64,000 bases of DNA from positions 1 through 64,000 of the forward strand of contig NZ_JASLER010000002.1 in the NCBI RefSeq assembly GCF_030151085.1, read 5' to 3'. The stretch comes from Bacteroides sp. (GTDB lineage: Bacteria; Bacteroidota; Bacteroidia; Bacteroidales; Bacteroidaceae). The notes beneath the pieces were generated by a model. It searched no databases, had not been told where the DNA came from, and saw only the letters and a list, made by a program, of their open reading frames with translations. A program made the position numbers and the translations under genes. Positions 26,425 through 35,161 of the stretch are shown one piece after another. Each line of letters begins with the position of its first letter. The first letter of the stretch is position 1.

Positions 26425-26432
26425 CAAATATA
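26425..26432 (-). promoter_or_regulatory. -7 box for the DUF3332 gene
   Basis: Minus-strand TATATTTG, about 65 nt before the start codon and just upstream of the 20-bp palindrome. Confidence 0.5.
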
Positions 26433-26498
26433 GGATTTTTTGCAAAAAAACATAGGATAGAACCTTAATTCTATTCTTACTGTAAAACGAATCGCACT

Positions 26499-26942
26499 TT
26501 ATTTTACGGCTTTACGCGAAAGGATATTTCCTATCCAGCGATCCACAGAAAACTTGCCGGGACCTATAATGTACATCAACACAAACACTACCAAATATAC
26601 AAAAGCTAATTCTTTCGTAGAGAACGGATCATGACTATGAATGACAAAAAATGCAATACACATTGTAAATATCATCGGTATCATTGCCAAACGATACAGG
26701 AATCCTACAATAAATGCCATAGAGCAGACCAATTCACCAAAAATAGCTAATACCAAAGATAGAGTACTACCAACACCTAACGGATCAGGGAACACAGCGG
26801 ACATTTCCTGAAAGTTAGCCCACTTTGCAATACCATGACTCATCAGCAATACACCGAATACTATTCTTACTATTAATAATATAATAGATTCGGCTGTTCC
26901 GTCCGGTTTGACGGGAAATAAAAATCGTTTCAACATATTCAT
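26499..26942 (-). CDS. DoxX family membrane protein
   Basis: 147 residues with four hydrophobic helices and the DoxX motif LLMSHGIAKWANF in the first half. DoxX proteins are inner-membrane proteins linked to quinone or redox metabolism, but their reaction is not settled. It starts 50 bp after the type II NADH dehydrogenase stop in the same direction, so the pair probably forms an operon. Confidence 0.87.
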   Translation of the reverse strand: MNMLKRFLFPVKPDGTAESIILLIVRIVFGVLLMSHGIAKWANFQEMSAVFPDPLGVGSTLSLVLAIFGELVCSMAFIVGFLYRLAMIPMIFTMCIAFFVIHSHDPFSTKELAFVYLVVFVLMYIIGPGKFSVDRWIGNILSRKAVK

Positions 26943-26992
26943 TCGTTTTTAAGTTCGTATATGAAATACAACAAATATTGTTGAATAAAAGT

Positions 26993-28279
26993 TTATTCCC
27001 GTTTCAAAGGTTTAATTATAATCCGCAAAGAAGGATCGTAAGTAAAGTAGCTCCACATCCAATCGACAAAGATAAATAGGCGGTTCTTGACACCTACAAT
27101 ACTCATCAAGTGAATAAAAAGCCATACAGCCCAAGCCGGAAAACCACCAAAACGCATCTTTTTAAGTTCAACGACTGCATTATTACGTCCGATAGTTGCC
27201 ATAGAACCTTTATTGTGGTATACAAAAGGTTGCAGCGGCAAACCTTCTTCCAATCGTTGTAAATTTACTATCAGGTTTCTGGCTTGTTGGATGGCCGGTT
27301 GAACTACCTGTGGATGTCCTTTGGGGTATTGATCTGTTATCATGAGTGCCGTATCTCCAATAGCAAAGATATTAGCGTAATTAAGCAAACGGTTGAAACT
27401 ATCTACTTTTAAACGATTACCAGGTCCGTAGGCTTCGATTGACAGACCTTGCAGACTGTTTGCTTTTACACCCGCCACCCAAAATACATTATTAGTCTCA
27501 ATAACAGTATCACCACTTAGTACCAACTTATTATCCTCATAAGTTTTCACAAGAGCATTCAGCTTGATTTCAACATCCCGTTTTCTCAAATATTCTGCTA
27601 CCTCTTGAGAAGAGACGTCAGAGAAAGCCGACAAAAGTCTGGGAGCTGCATCTATCAGAACAATACGCATTTCATTAATATTCAAATCCGGATAATCTTG
27701 CGGCAGAACAAACTTTCTCATCTCTGCCAAAGCACCTGCCAATTCTATACCGGTAGCTCCACCACCTACGATGGCAAAAGTCATCAATCGCTTTCGTTCC
27801 TCTTCATTATTAGTGTTTTGGGCTTGTTCAAAACTGTCCAATATCTGATTCCGATTGAATAAAGCTTCTGAAGTATTTTTAAGAGCCATGGTATTTTTAG
27901 CCATACTATCATTTCCGAAATAATTCGTATTACATCCGGTTGATATCACTAAATAGTCATAGGCTACGGTACCAATCGAAGTTTCTAAGAGATTATTCTC
28001 AGGAAAGACCTGCTGTGCTTCACAAATACGTATGTGAAAATGTTCCCGTCTCTTAAATATTTTCCGGAAGGGAAATGATATGGCACTTGGTTCAATACCC
28101 GCAGTTGCTACCTGATAAAGGAGTGGTTGAAAGATATGATAATTATTCTTATCCAATAATAATACCTGATATTTATCACTTTTCAGTTTTCTAGCCAATT
28201 TCAGTCCACCAAATCCACCACCTACAATTATAATTCGTTTTCTTCCCTCTTTATCGGGAATATCCATTGCTGTTTTCAT
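26993..28279 (-). CDS. Type II NADH:quinone oxidoreductase (NDH-2)
   Basis: 428 residues; membrane-attached flavoprotein that passes electrons from NADH to quinone without pumping protons. The N-terminal FAD site is IIVGGGFGGLKLARKL (GGGFGG at about 20-25), with a central NADH site IVGGGATGIELAGALAEM and an FAD-contact motif IFAIGDTA. A C-terminal amphipathic segment (AWAVWLFIHLMSIVG) would attach it to the inner membrane. The length matches NDH-2. It is followed by the DoxX gene. Confidence 0.93.
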   Translation of the reverse strand: MKTAMDIPDKEGRKRIIIVGGGFGGLKLARKLKSDKYQVLLLDKNNYHIFQPLLYQVATAGIEPSAISFPFRKIFKRREHFHIRICEAQQVFPENNLLETSIGTVAYDYLVISTGCNTNYFGNDSMAKNTMALKNTSEALFNRNQILDSFEQAQNTNNEEERKRLMTFAIVGGGATGIELAGALAEMRKFVLPQDYPDLNINEMRIVLIDAAPRLLSAFSDVSSQEVAEYLRKRDVEIKLNALVKTYEDNKLVLSGDTVIETNNVFWVAGVKANSLQGLSIEAYGPGNRLKVDSFNRLLNYANIFAIGDTALMITDQYPKGHPQVVQPAIQQARNLIVNLQRLEEGLPLQPFVYHNKGSMATIGRNNAVVELKKMRFGGFPAWAVWLFIHLMSIVGVKNRLFIFVDWMWSYFTYDPSLRIIIKPLKRE

Positions 28280-28429
28280 AATCTATAATCATGTTGTTCT
28301 TTGTATATAGAAGTAACATTACAGATGTAAGAAAGTTGCATATACAGCTGGCATAAAATAAGTGAAATTAAAAAAGCCGACATAATAGGACATTAAATCA
28401 GAATTTTGGAAAACAAAAAGAGCATTTTT

Positions 28430-28463
28430 TTTGTTGTAATGAGAACAACAAAAACTAACTTTG
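28430..28463 (+). promoter_or_regulatory. Promoter of the BamA-like/phosphoethanolamine transferase pair
   Basis: TTG at 28434-28436 (TTTG at 28430-28433) and TAACTTTG at 28456-28463, spacing 19-22 nt, a good Bacteroidetes promoter about 22 nt before the start codon. Confidence 0.65.
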
Positions 28464-28485
28464 CTCCCACAGTTTCATAGAAGAG

Positions 28486-29679
28486 ATGAGCACAAAACTT
28501 ACTAGATATATATTATTGGTGTCGTTGCTGATAACAGATACTGCTATTCATGCACAAGATAGTTCTACAGGAGTAATTACCCAGTTAGATTCTACGCATA
28601 CACCTAAGATCGATTCCCTTCCTAAGAAACATAGTTTTTTTAAGAAGTTCCTTGACTATTTCAATGATGCTAATAAAGAAAAGAAGAACAAGAAGTTCGA
28701 TTTTAGTGTCATTGGAGGACCCCACTATTCAAGCGATACCAAACTAGGACTTGGATTAGTGGCCGCAGGATTATATAGAACTGACAGGAATGATACGTTT
28801 TTGCCACCATCCAATGTTTCATTGTATGGAGATGTATCTACAGTAGGTTTCTATTTATTAGGAATACGAGGAAATCATCTTTTTCCACAGAACAAATACC
28901 GTTTAAACTATAACTTATATTTCTATTCGTTCCCAAGCTACTATTGGGGGAAAGGTTATGATAATGGTGCAAACAACGATAATAAAAGTGAGTATAATCG
29001 TTTTCAGGCACAAGTCAAAGTTGACTTTATGTTCCGCTTAGTGCAGAATTTTTATATGGGTCCGATGGCTGTATTTGATTATGTGTACGGACATGATTTT
29101 GAGAAACCAGAGTTGTGGGAAGGCATGAGTGCACGCACTACGAATAGCAGTCTTGGATTTTCTTTGCTATATGATTCGCGCGATTTCTTGACAAATGCTT
29201 ACAAGGGTTACTATTTAAGAATTGACCAACGTTTCAGCCCTGCATTCCTGGGGAACAAATATGCATTTAGTAGTACTGAACTGACTACGAATTATTACCA
29301 TACCATTTGGAAAGGTGGAGTATTGGCCGGTCAGTTTCATACACTATTAAACTATGGAAATCCACCATGGGGGTTAATGGCAACGTTAGGCAGTTCATAT
29401 TCCATGCGTGGATATTATGAGGGACGTTATCGTGACAAATGCGCTATGGATGCCCAGTTGGAATTGCGTCAGCATGTATGGAAAAGAAATGGAGTTGCTG
29501 TTTGGGCAGGTGCCGGAACTATTTTTCCTAAATTCTCTGAATTTAAAACCAAACACATTCTCCCTAATTATGGTTTTGGCTATCGCTGGGAGTTTAAAAA
29601 AAGAGTAAATGTACGTTTAGACTTAGGTTTTGGCAAACACCAAACCGGATTTATATTTAATATCAATGAAGCTTTTTAA
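28486..29679 (+). CDS. BamA/TamA-family outer-membrane beta-barrel protein
   Basis: 397 residues. Signal peptide about 1-24 (ending IHAQD), followed by a short linker rich in Lys and a barrel of the surface antigen D15 type, with motifs SYSMRGYYEGRYRDKCAMDAQ (a variant of the VRGY lid-loop motif) and LDLGFGKHQTGFIFNINEAF at the C-terminus. No POTRA domains are visible, so it is a short barrel-only member. It overlaps the phosphoethanolamine transferase by 14 bp. Confidence 0.85.
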   Translation: MSTKLTRYILLVSLLITDTAIHAQDSSTGVITQLDSTHTPKIDSLPKKHSFFKKFLDYFNDANKEKKNKKFDFSVIGGPHYSSDTKLGLGLVAAGLYRTDRNDTFLPPSNVSLYGDVSTVGFYLLGIRGNHLFPQNKYRLNYNLYFYSFPSYYWGKGYDNGANNDNKSEYNRFQAQVKVDFMFRLVQNFYMGPMAVFDYVYGHDFEKPELWEGMSARTTNSSLGFSLLYDSRDFLTNAYKGYYLRIDQRFSPAFLGNKYAFSSTELTTNYYHTIWKGGVLAGQFHTLLNYGNPPWGLMATLGSSYSMRGYYEGRYRDKCAMDAQLELRQHVWKRNGVAVWAGAGTIFPKFSEFKTKHILPNYGFGYRWEFKKRVNVRLDLGFGKHQTGFIFNINEAF

Positions 29680-31372
29680 AGACATAAAGAAATGGTTTGA
29701 TAATCAGGAACATTTATTTTATTTGTTTCTAGTTATTCTGATAGTACCCAATATCGTACTCTGTTTTACAGAACCTATGCCATTGGTGGCAAAAGTATGC
29801 AATATTTTGCTGCCTTTTTCCCTCTATTATATAGTAATGACTTGGTCAAGAAATTGTGGGAAGACTTTTTGGATCTTATTCCCGTTTATCTTCCTCGGAG
29901 CATTTCAAATAGTACTATTATATCTATTCGGACAATCTATCATTGCCGTAGACATGTTTTTGAATCTGGTAACTACCAATTCAAGTGAAGCGTTGGAATT
30001 GCTGGATAATCTGATACCGGCTATCATCATTGTGGTATTACTTTATATACCTGCATTGGTTTTGGCTATAATTTCTATTATTCGCAAGCGGAAGTTATCC
30101 GATACTTTTATTCACCGCCAAAGAAAGCGGGCAGGGTATGTTCTTGCCATCGGTCTGTTATCTTTAGGATCGGCATACTTGCTGGATAAACGTTATGAAA
30201 TGAAATCGGATCTCTATCCTGCCAATGTGTGCTACAACATTGCGCTCGCAGTTCAAAGAACCACTTTGACACAAGATTATTACAATACATCCCGGAATTT
30301 TACGTTTCAAGCCCAACCTACCCATCCGGCTGATAAAAAGGAAATTTATGTGATGGTAATAGGAGAGACCTCGCGTGCAAAGAACTGGTCAATATATGGT
30401 TATGAGCGTGAAACGAACCCTGAACTTTCAAAAATAAAAGATCTAACTGCTTTTTGCAATGTATTAACAGAATCAAATACTACGCACAAGAGTGTACCGA
30501 TGTTATTATCTTCGATTAGCGCTAGCGACTTCGATTCCATTTATTATCAGAAAGGAATTATCACAGCATTCAATGAGGTAGGCTTTCAAACAGCTTTTTT
30601 CTCAAATCAACGTTATAATCGTTCATTTATAGATTTCTTTGGCAAGGAAGCGGATACATCTGATTTTATAAAAGAGGATGTAGCTGATCCCGGTTATAAT
30701 CCTTCGGATGACGAACTGTTGAAACTAGTAGCAAAAGAACTGGAAAAAGAAGCTACCAAACAGTTTATAGTTCTCCACACTTATGGTTCTCATTTCAATT
30801 ACCGGGAGCGTTATCCGGCTGACAAAGCCTTCTTCGTTCCGGACTCACCTGCCGATGCGGAAGCCAAATATAGAGATAATCTAGTTAATGCGTATGATAA
30901 TACCATCCGTTATACAGATTCTTTCTTGGCACGACTTATTGAGATGCTGCAAAAGCAAAATGTTGATGCGGCAATGATTTATACTTCTGATCATGGAGAA
31001 GATATTTTTGATGATAACAGGCGACTATTCCTTCATGCATCTCCGGTACCTTCGTATTATCAGATGCATGTACCTTTCTTGGTTTGGATGTCAGAAAGCT
31101 ATAAAGAAGCATATCCCTCCTTATTGGAGGGTGCACAAAAGAATCAACAGAAGAATATATCTTCGAGTGTTTCATTTTTTCCGACTATGCTTGAGTTAAG
31201 TGGTATAGAAACTCCGTATAGGAATGACTCACTATCTGTAATCAATCCTTTGTATACGGAGAAGTCCAGAGTTTATCTGAATGACCACAACGAAGCTTGT
31301 CCATTAGATGATATTAGCTTGTGTAAAGAAGATTTCAGTATGTTTACCGAGAAAGGTATCAGTTACAAATGA
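29666..31372 (+). CDS. Phosphoethanolamine transferase (EptA-like, sulfatase fold)
   Basis: About 568 residues from MKLFKDIKKWFDNQEH; an earlier in-frame Met at 29630 lies well inside the preceding gene. Five N-terminal membrane helices (about 15-175) precede a periplasmic sulfatase-fold domain with VIGETSRAKNWSIYGY (first metal Glu), ESNTTHKSVPML (likely Thr nucleophile) and YTSDHGEDI. It transfers phosphoethanolamine from phosphatidylethanolamine to lipid A or another glycan, which changes surface charge. The start overlaps the barrel gene by 14 bp, so translation is coupled. Confidence 0.9.
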   Translation: MKLFKDIKKWFDNQEHLFYLFLVILIVPNIVLCFTEPMPLVAKVCNILLPFSLYYIVMTWSRNCGKTFWILFPFIFLGAFQIVLLYLFGQSIIAVDMFLNLVTTNSSEALELLDNLIPAIIIVVLLYIPALVLAIISIIRKRKLSDTFIHRQRKRAGYVLAIGLLSLGSAYLLDKRYEMKSDLYPANVCYNIALAVQRTTLTQDYYNTSRNFTFQAQPTHPADKKEIYVMVIGETSRAKNWSIYGYERETNPELSKIKDLTAFCNVLTESNTTHKSVPMLLSSISASDFDSIYYQKGIITAFNEVGFQTAFFSNQRYNRSFIDFFGKEADTSDFIKEDVADPGYNPSDDELLKLVAKELEKEATKQFIVLHTYGSHFNYRERYPADKAFFVPDSPADAEAKYRDNLVNAYDNTIRYTDSFLARLIEMLQKQNVDAAMIYTSDHGEDIFDDNRRLFLHASPVPSYYQMHVPFLVWMSESYKEAYPSLLEGAQKNQQKNISSSVSFFPTMLELSGIETPYRNDSLSVINPLYTEKSRVYLNDHNEACPLDDISLCKEDFSMFTEKGISYK

Positions 31373-31391
31373 TGGGCTTAAATGTGCCTCA

Positions 31392-33692
31392 CTAAAAGTT
31401 AATATTAACCCCACCCATAAAGGTTGCTTTCGGCATAGGATAACCAATATTAATTTCATAACGCTGCGCCAATAGGTTTTCACCTTTTACAAAAAGTTGG
31501 GCATATTTGCATAAACGATAATTACCTCTAATATTCCAAAGGACAAAGTTTTCTTGCTTTTCATTATTTGCTGTGGTTGAAGTATATAATCCTTTTACAT
31601 ATTGAATGCCGGAAGAAATTCCCCAACGCCCTTTGGTATAATCCGCTCCAAAGAATAATTTATGTTCCGGAGCTGCCACAACCGGGTGTTCCATGTGTAG
31701 CCAGCTATAATTAGCAGACATACTCCATGTTGAATTGATACGATAGGCAATGGCAACTTCTGCTCCCCAGTTCTCAATTTTTCCGGTATTCATATTCTGT
31801 CGACGACCATTTTCATCCGGAACAGCAATAATTATATTATCACCATTAATATAATACAAATTTGCACTATAAGAGAATGCCCCGTCTAATAGGAGTTGAG
31901 AGTATGAGAGTTCGTAATTCATTAATTTCTCAGGAGATAATTCCGGATTGGGAGAAAACATATACAACTCCCTGATAGTAGGGTTACGGTAACCTTTACT
32001 CACCATCGCTTTTAATTCCGATCTTTCAGGTAAATGAAAGGCTAAACCACCCTGTGGGATAAATTCGGTTCCTACATGAGAATGATGATCGACTCTAACT
32101 CCGGCATCCAATGAAAGCCAACTACTTATATCCTGACGGAAATCAACGTAACCGGCAAATTCATCCATTTGTTTATCCACACCAGGTTTACGTTCACCTG
32201 TTGCTACAATACGGCTCCAAGATTCACCGCCGAAATGTTGATAATCCAAGCCAACAGTCAATCTGTTTCCGGTAAATAGTGTAGCACTCTGATACCACGA
32301 AATTCCCAACATCTTATCTTTGGAATTAAAATGCGATTTCTGCGGCTCCTTTCCGGGAGAATATCCATCATTAATCTTATGGCGTCCCCAGTTATAAAAG
32401 AAGCTAAGAGCTCCTGATGTTTCTTCATAATGATTTTCAAGTGCAAAAGAGGTCATACCACGAGTTATTCGTGAGTCATTGTCAATGAGCAGGGCAGTTG
32501 TCAAGCCCGGATTCGAAGCATTGTATTGAGTAATATTTACATCTCCCCACACCTTCCAATTATTCATAATATCATATCCCAACTTGGCATATCCACCGTA
32601 TTGTTCAAAGCCCATATCGGCACGATGTCCATCTGTACGATTGTAAGAACCGGTAACCACACTACTGAAACGTCCTTTTCTTACTCGATTTGATATTTCT
32701 GTCTGAAGGGTACCATAAGAACCTGCACCTACATTTATCCCTGTATTTATACCATCTTCCACTTGTTTACGAGTTACAATATTAATAACTCCACCCATTG
32801 CATTCGAACCATACAATACAGAAGCCGGACCACGAAGTACTTCCACCCGTTCCGCTAGCATAGATTGGTAAGCATCGGCGATAGGATGTCCCATTAATCC
32901 CATATATTGAGGATGTCCGTCAATCAACACCAGCAACCCGGTAGTGGGACTTCCACCTATACCACGCAAACTCATGCCCCCTGCTGCTCCTGTAGATACT
33001 CCATATCCCATAATTCCTCTGGCCGTAGTAAAAAGTCCGGGAACTTGTTCGGTAAGGGTAGGAAGAAGAGAGGGTTCATAGCGTTTTTCTATCTGAGGGC
33101 GACCTACGACCGAAACAGTCATTGGTAAATGGCGAATATCTGTTTCATTTCGCGTACCAGTCACCACTACTTCTCCTATGTTCACATTACGGGACACTTT
33201 CAATGTGTCATTTTGTGCTTTTGCCTGTAAAGCACTTCCTGCTAATAAACAAGCCAACAAAATGCAAGAAAAGCTTCCCTTTGACCGAATATTAGTTATG
33301 AAATTCTGGATGACCGGATACATTTCAGTTACGGATTTCAGTTTATCGCAAGCTGTTTCCAAGGGACACCAACCTGTTTTATCGCGATTAATAATATGTG
33401 GAACCTCTTGGGAAAAAGTAGTATTTATGCCAGCATCACGAAGCAAAGTTAATGCCGGAGTACTAATAATATCTGCATAAACCGTTTTTATGCCTCCAAG
33501 TACCATCATTGCAGCAGCACCTTTACCAATAACTTTATCAGCAATAGATGCACCTTGCATGAAAGTAGGATCAGATTGATATAAATCGTATAAATCGGCT
33601 ACTCCACGTTGAGTAAAAGTGCGAATCTCTGTTTGGTTCTTTAATACACAGGAATATCCTCCCGTATGTAGTATATCAATAATGCTTTCCAT
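31392..33692 (-). CDS. DUF1893 domain fused to a TonB-dependent receptor
   Basis: 766 residues in one frame. Residues about 1-122 are a DUF1893 (TM1506-like) domain: GGYSCVLKN, RGVADLYDL, ASIADKVIGKGAAAMMVLGG, VYADIISTPA and TGWCPLE; this family has a cytidine-deaminase-like fold and no proven reaction. A signal-peptide-like segment follows (SFSCILLACLLAGSALQAKA, about 140-159), then a plug domain (IGEVVVTGTRNETD) and a 22-strand barrel ending NINF. Met124 (base 33323) could be a separate start for a normal exported receptor. It is the last gene of the Fe-S/aldo-keto reductase operon. Confidence 0.87.
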   Translation of the reverse strand: MESIIDILHTGGYSCVLKNQTEIRTFTQRGVADLYDLYQSDPTFMQGASIADKVIGKGAAAMMVLGGIKTVYADIISTPALTLLRDAGINTTFSQEVPHIINRDKTGWCPLETACDKLKSVTEMYPVIQNFITNIRSKGSFSCILLACLLAGSALQAKAQNDTLKVSRNVNIGEVVVTGTRNETDIRHLPMTVSVVGRPQIEKRYEPSLLPTLTEQVPGLFTTARGIMGYGVSTGAAGGMSLRGIGGSPTTGLLVLIDGHPQYMGLMGHPIADAYQSMLAERVEVLRGPASVLYGSNAMGGVINIVTRKQVEDGINTGINVGAGSYGTLQTEISNRVRKGRFSSVVTGSYNRTDGHRADMGFEQYGGYAKLGYDIMNNWKVWGDVNITQYNASNPGLTTALLIDNDSRITRGMTSFALENHYEETSGALSFFYNWGRHKINDGYSPGKEPQKSHFNSKDKMLGISWYQSATLFTGNRLTVGLDYQHFGGESWSRIVATGERKPGVDKQMDEFAGYVDFRQDISSWLSLDAGVRVDHHSHVGTEFIPQGGLAFHLPERSELKAMVSKGYRNPTIRELYMFSPNPELSPEKLMNYELSYSQLLLDGAFSYSANLYYINGDNIIIAVPDENGRRQNMNTGKIENWGAEVAIAYRINSTWSMSANYSWLHMEHPVVAAPEHKLFFGADYTKGRWGISSGIQYVKGLYTSTTANNEKQENFVLWNIRGNYRLCKYAQLFVKGENLLAQRYEINIGYPMPKATFMGGVNINF

Positions 33693-33728
33693 TTATAATT
33701 TTGTGAGTTTAGTTGGATTCTGTTCTGT

Positions 33729-35132
33729 CTAAATATTTTCCTGTCCTAATGTTTCTTGTTTTAGTTGTTCTACAAACTTGTCGATACGTTGTAATTCCTG
33801 AGGAATTTTAATTGTTTGAGGACAATGTGGTGTACACTGATTACAGCCGATGCAATGGCTAGCTTGTCGCAATTTAGGTACACTTCTATCGTAACCTACA
33901 AGAAATGCACGGCGGGCTTCCCTATAATTATCATCCTGACTGCTCTTGGGCACATTACCTTCATTGACACATTTATTATAATGTACTAAGATAGCCGGAA
34001 TATCTATTCCGTAGGGGCAAGGCATGCAATATTTGCAATCGTTGCACGGAATGGTGGGGTATTGAACTAACAAGTCCGCCGTATCGTATAAGAATTGAGT
34101 CTCTTCTTCGGTCAATGACACAAGAGGAGAGTAGGTACGGATATTATCCTGAAGATGTTCCATATACGTCATGCCACTCAACACGGTGAGTACCAGTTTG
34201 GGAGAGCCTGCATACCGGAATGCCCAAGATGCAACACTGCTGTCCGGCTCACGTTGTTTGAGTCGCGCCACAATATGATCGGGCACTTTGGAGAGGCGTC
34301 CTCCTAATAAAGGTTCCATAATAACAGCAGGAATACTGCGTTTTTCTAATTCTCCATATAGATATTCGGCATCGATATTGCTACCTGAAGCATGCTTCCA
34401 ATCCACATAATTAAGCTGTATCTGCACGAAGTCCCAGTGTATTTCACCCTGATCGTGCATCTGTAAAGCATAGTTAAATACCTCTATATCTCCATGAAAA
34501 GACCAGCCTAATCGACGAATACGTCCGGCTTCACGCTCTTTTTTCAGGAAGTCGAGTATGCCGTTGTCTATATAACGTGCTTTAAGATTGGGTATTCCAC
34601 CACCACCAATGGCATGCAACAAATAATAGTCCAGATAATCGACTTGCAAATCCTCAAATGACTTGCGGTACATGGCAAGAGAGTTTTCATGCGTCCAATT
34701 GCTGAAATTGGAGAGCTTAGTTGCCAGATAGTATGATTCACGAGGATGGCGTTTCAAAGCGATACCTGTTGCCTTTTCACTCCAACCTTGAACATAGACC
34801 GGAGACGTATCGAAATAGTTCACACCGTGGGCAATGGCATAATCCACTAATTCATTTACAGCATCCTGATCTATCATATCTCCTTTGCCATCGGGTGAAG
34901 GAACAGTAGGCCAGCGCATACATCCATATCCTAAAAGAGAAACTTTATCATCACCCAAGTTGGAGAAACTTCGGTAAGTCATTTTATCAGTAGGGACTGC
35001 TCCTAAAGCTTTACTGTTCGGATTGTTATCCTTTGAACTGCATCCATAAAGTGCGGCAGTAGATGTTGCAGCGGTGATACCTACTATTTTTAGGAAATCA
35101 CGGCGATTCATATTTTTAGAATGATCTTCCAT
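33729..35132 (-). CDS. Aldo/keto reductase with C-terminal 4Fe-4S ferredoxin domain and Tat signal
   Basis: 467 residues. Twin-arginine signal MNRRDFLKIVG near 8-18 followed by a hydrophobic stretch and a possible lipobox (LYGC), so export is likely. The AKR barrel has NYFDTSPVYVQG (Asp/Tyr), ATKLSN (Lys) and YLLHAIGG (His) of the catalytic tetrad. The C-terminal third carries two ferredoxin cysteine groups, CNDCKYCMPCPYG and CIGCNQCTPHCP. An exported reductase with Fe-S clusters fits an electron-transfer role with the membrane Fe-S protein encoded just upstream (29-bp gap). Confidence 0.9.
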   Translation of the reverse strand: MEDHSKNMNRRDFLKIVGITAATSTAALYGCSSKDNNPNSKALGAVPTDKMTYRSFSNLGDDKVSLLGYGCMRWPTVPSPDGKGDMIDQDAVNELVDYAIAHGVNYFDTSPVYVQGWSEKATGIALKRHPRESYYLATKLSNFSNWTHENSLAMYRKSFEDLQVDYLDYYLLHAIGGGGIPNLKARYIDNGILDFLKKEREAGRIRRLGWSFHGDIEVFNYALQMHDQGEIHWDFVQIQLNYVDWKHASGSNIDAEYLYGELEKRSIPAVIMEPLLGGRLSKVPDHIVARLKQREPDSSVASWAFRYAGSPKLVLTVLSGMTYMEHLQDNIRTYSPLVSLTEEETQFLYDTADLLVQYPTIPCNDCKYCMPCPYGIDIPAILVHYNKCVNEGNVPKSSQDDNYREARRAFLVGYDRSVPKLRQASHCIGCNQCTPHCPQTIKIPQELQRIDKFVEQLKQETLGQENI

Positions 35133-35161
35133 ATTATTATATAGTAATTTGTCTCAAAATG

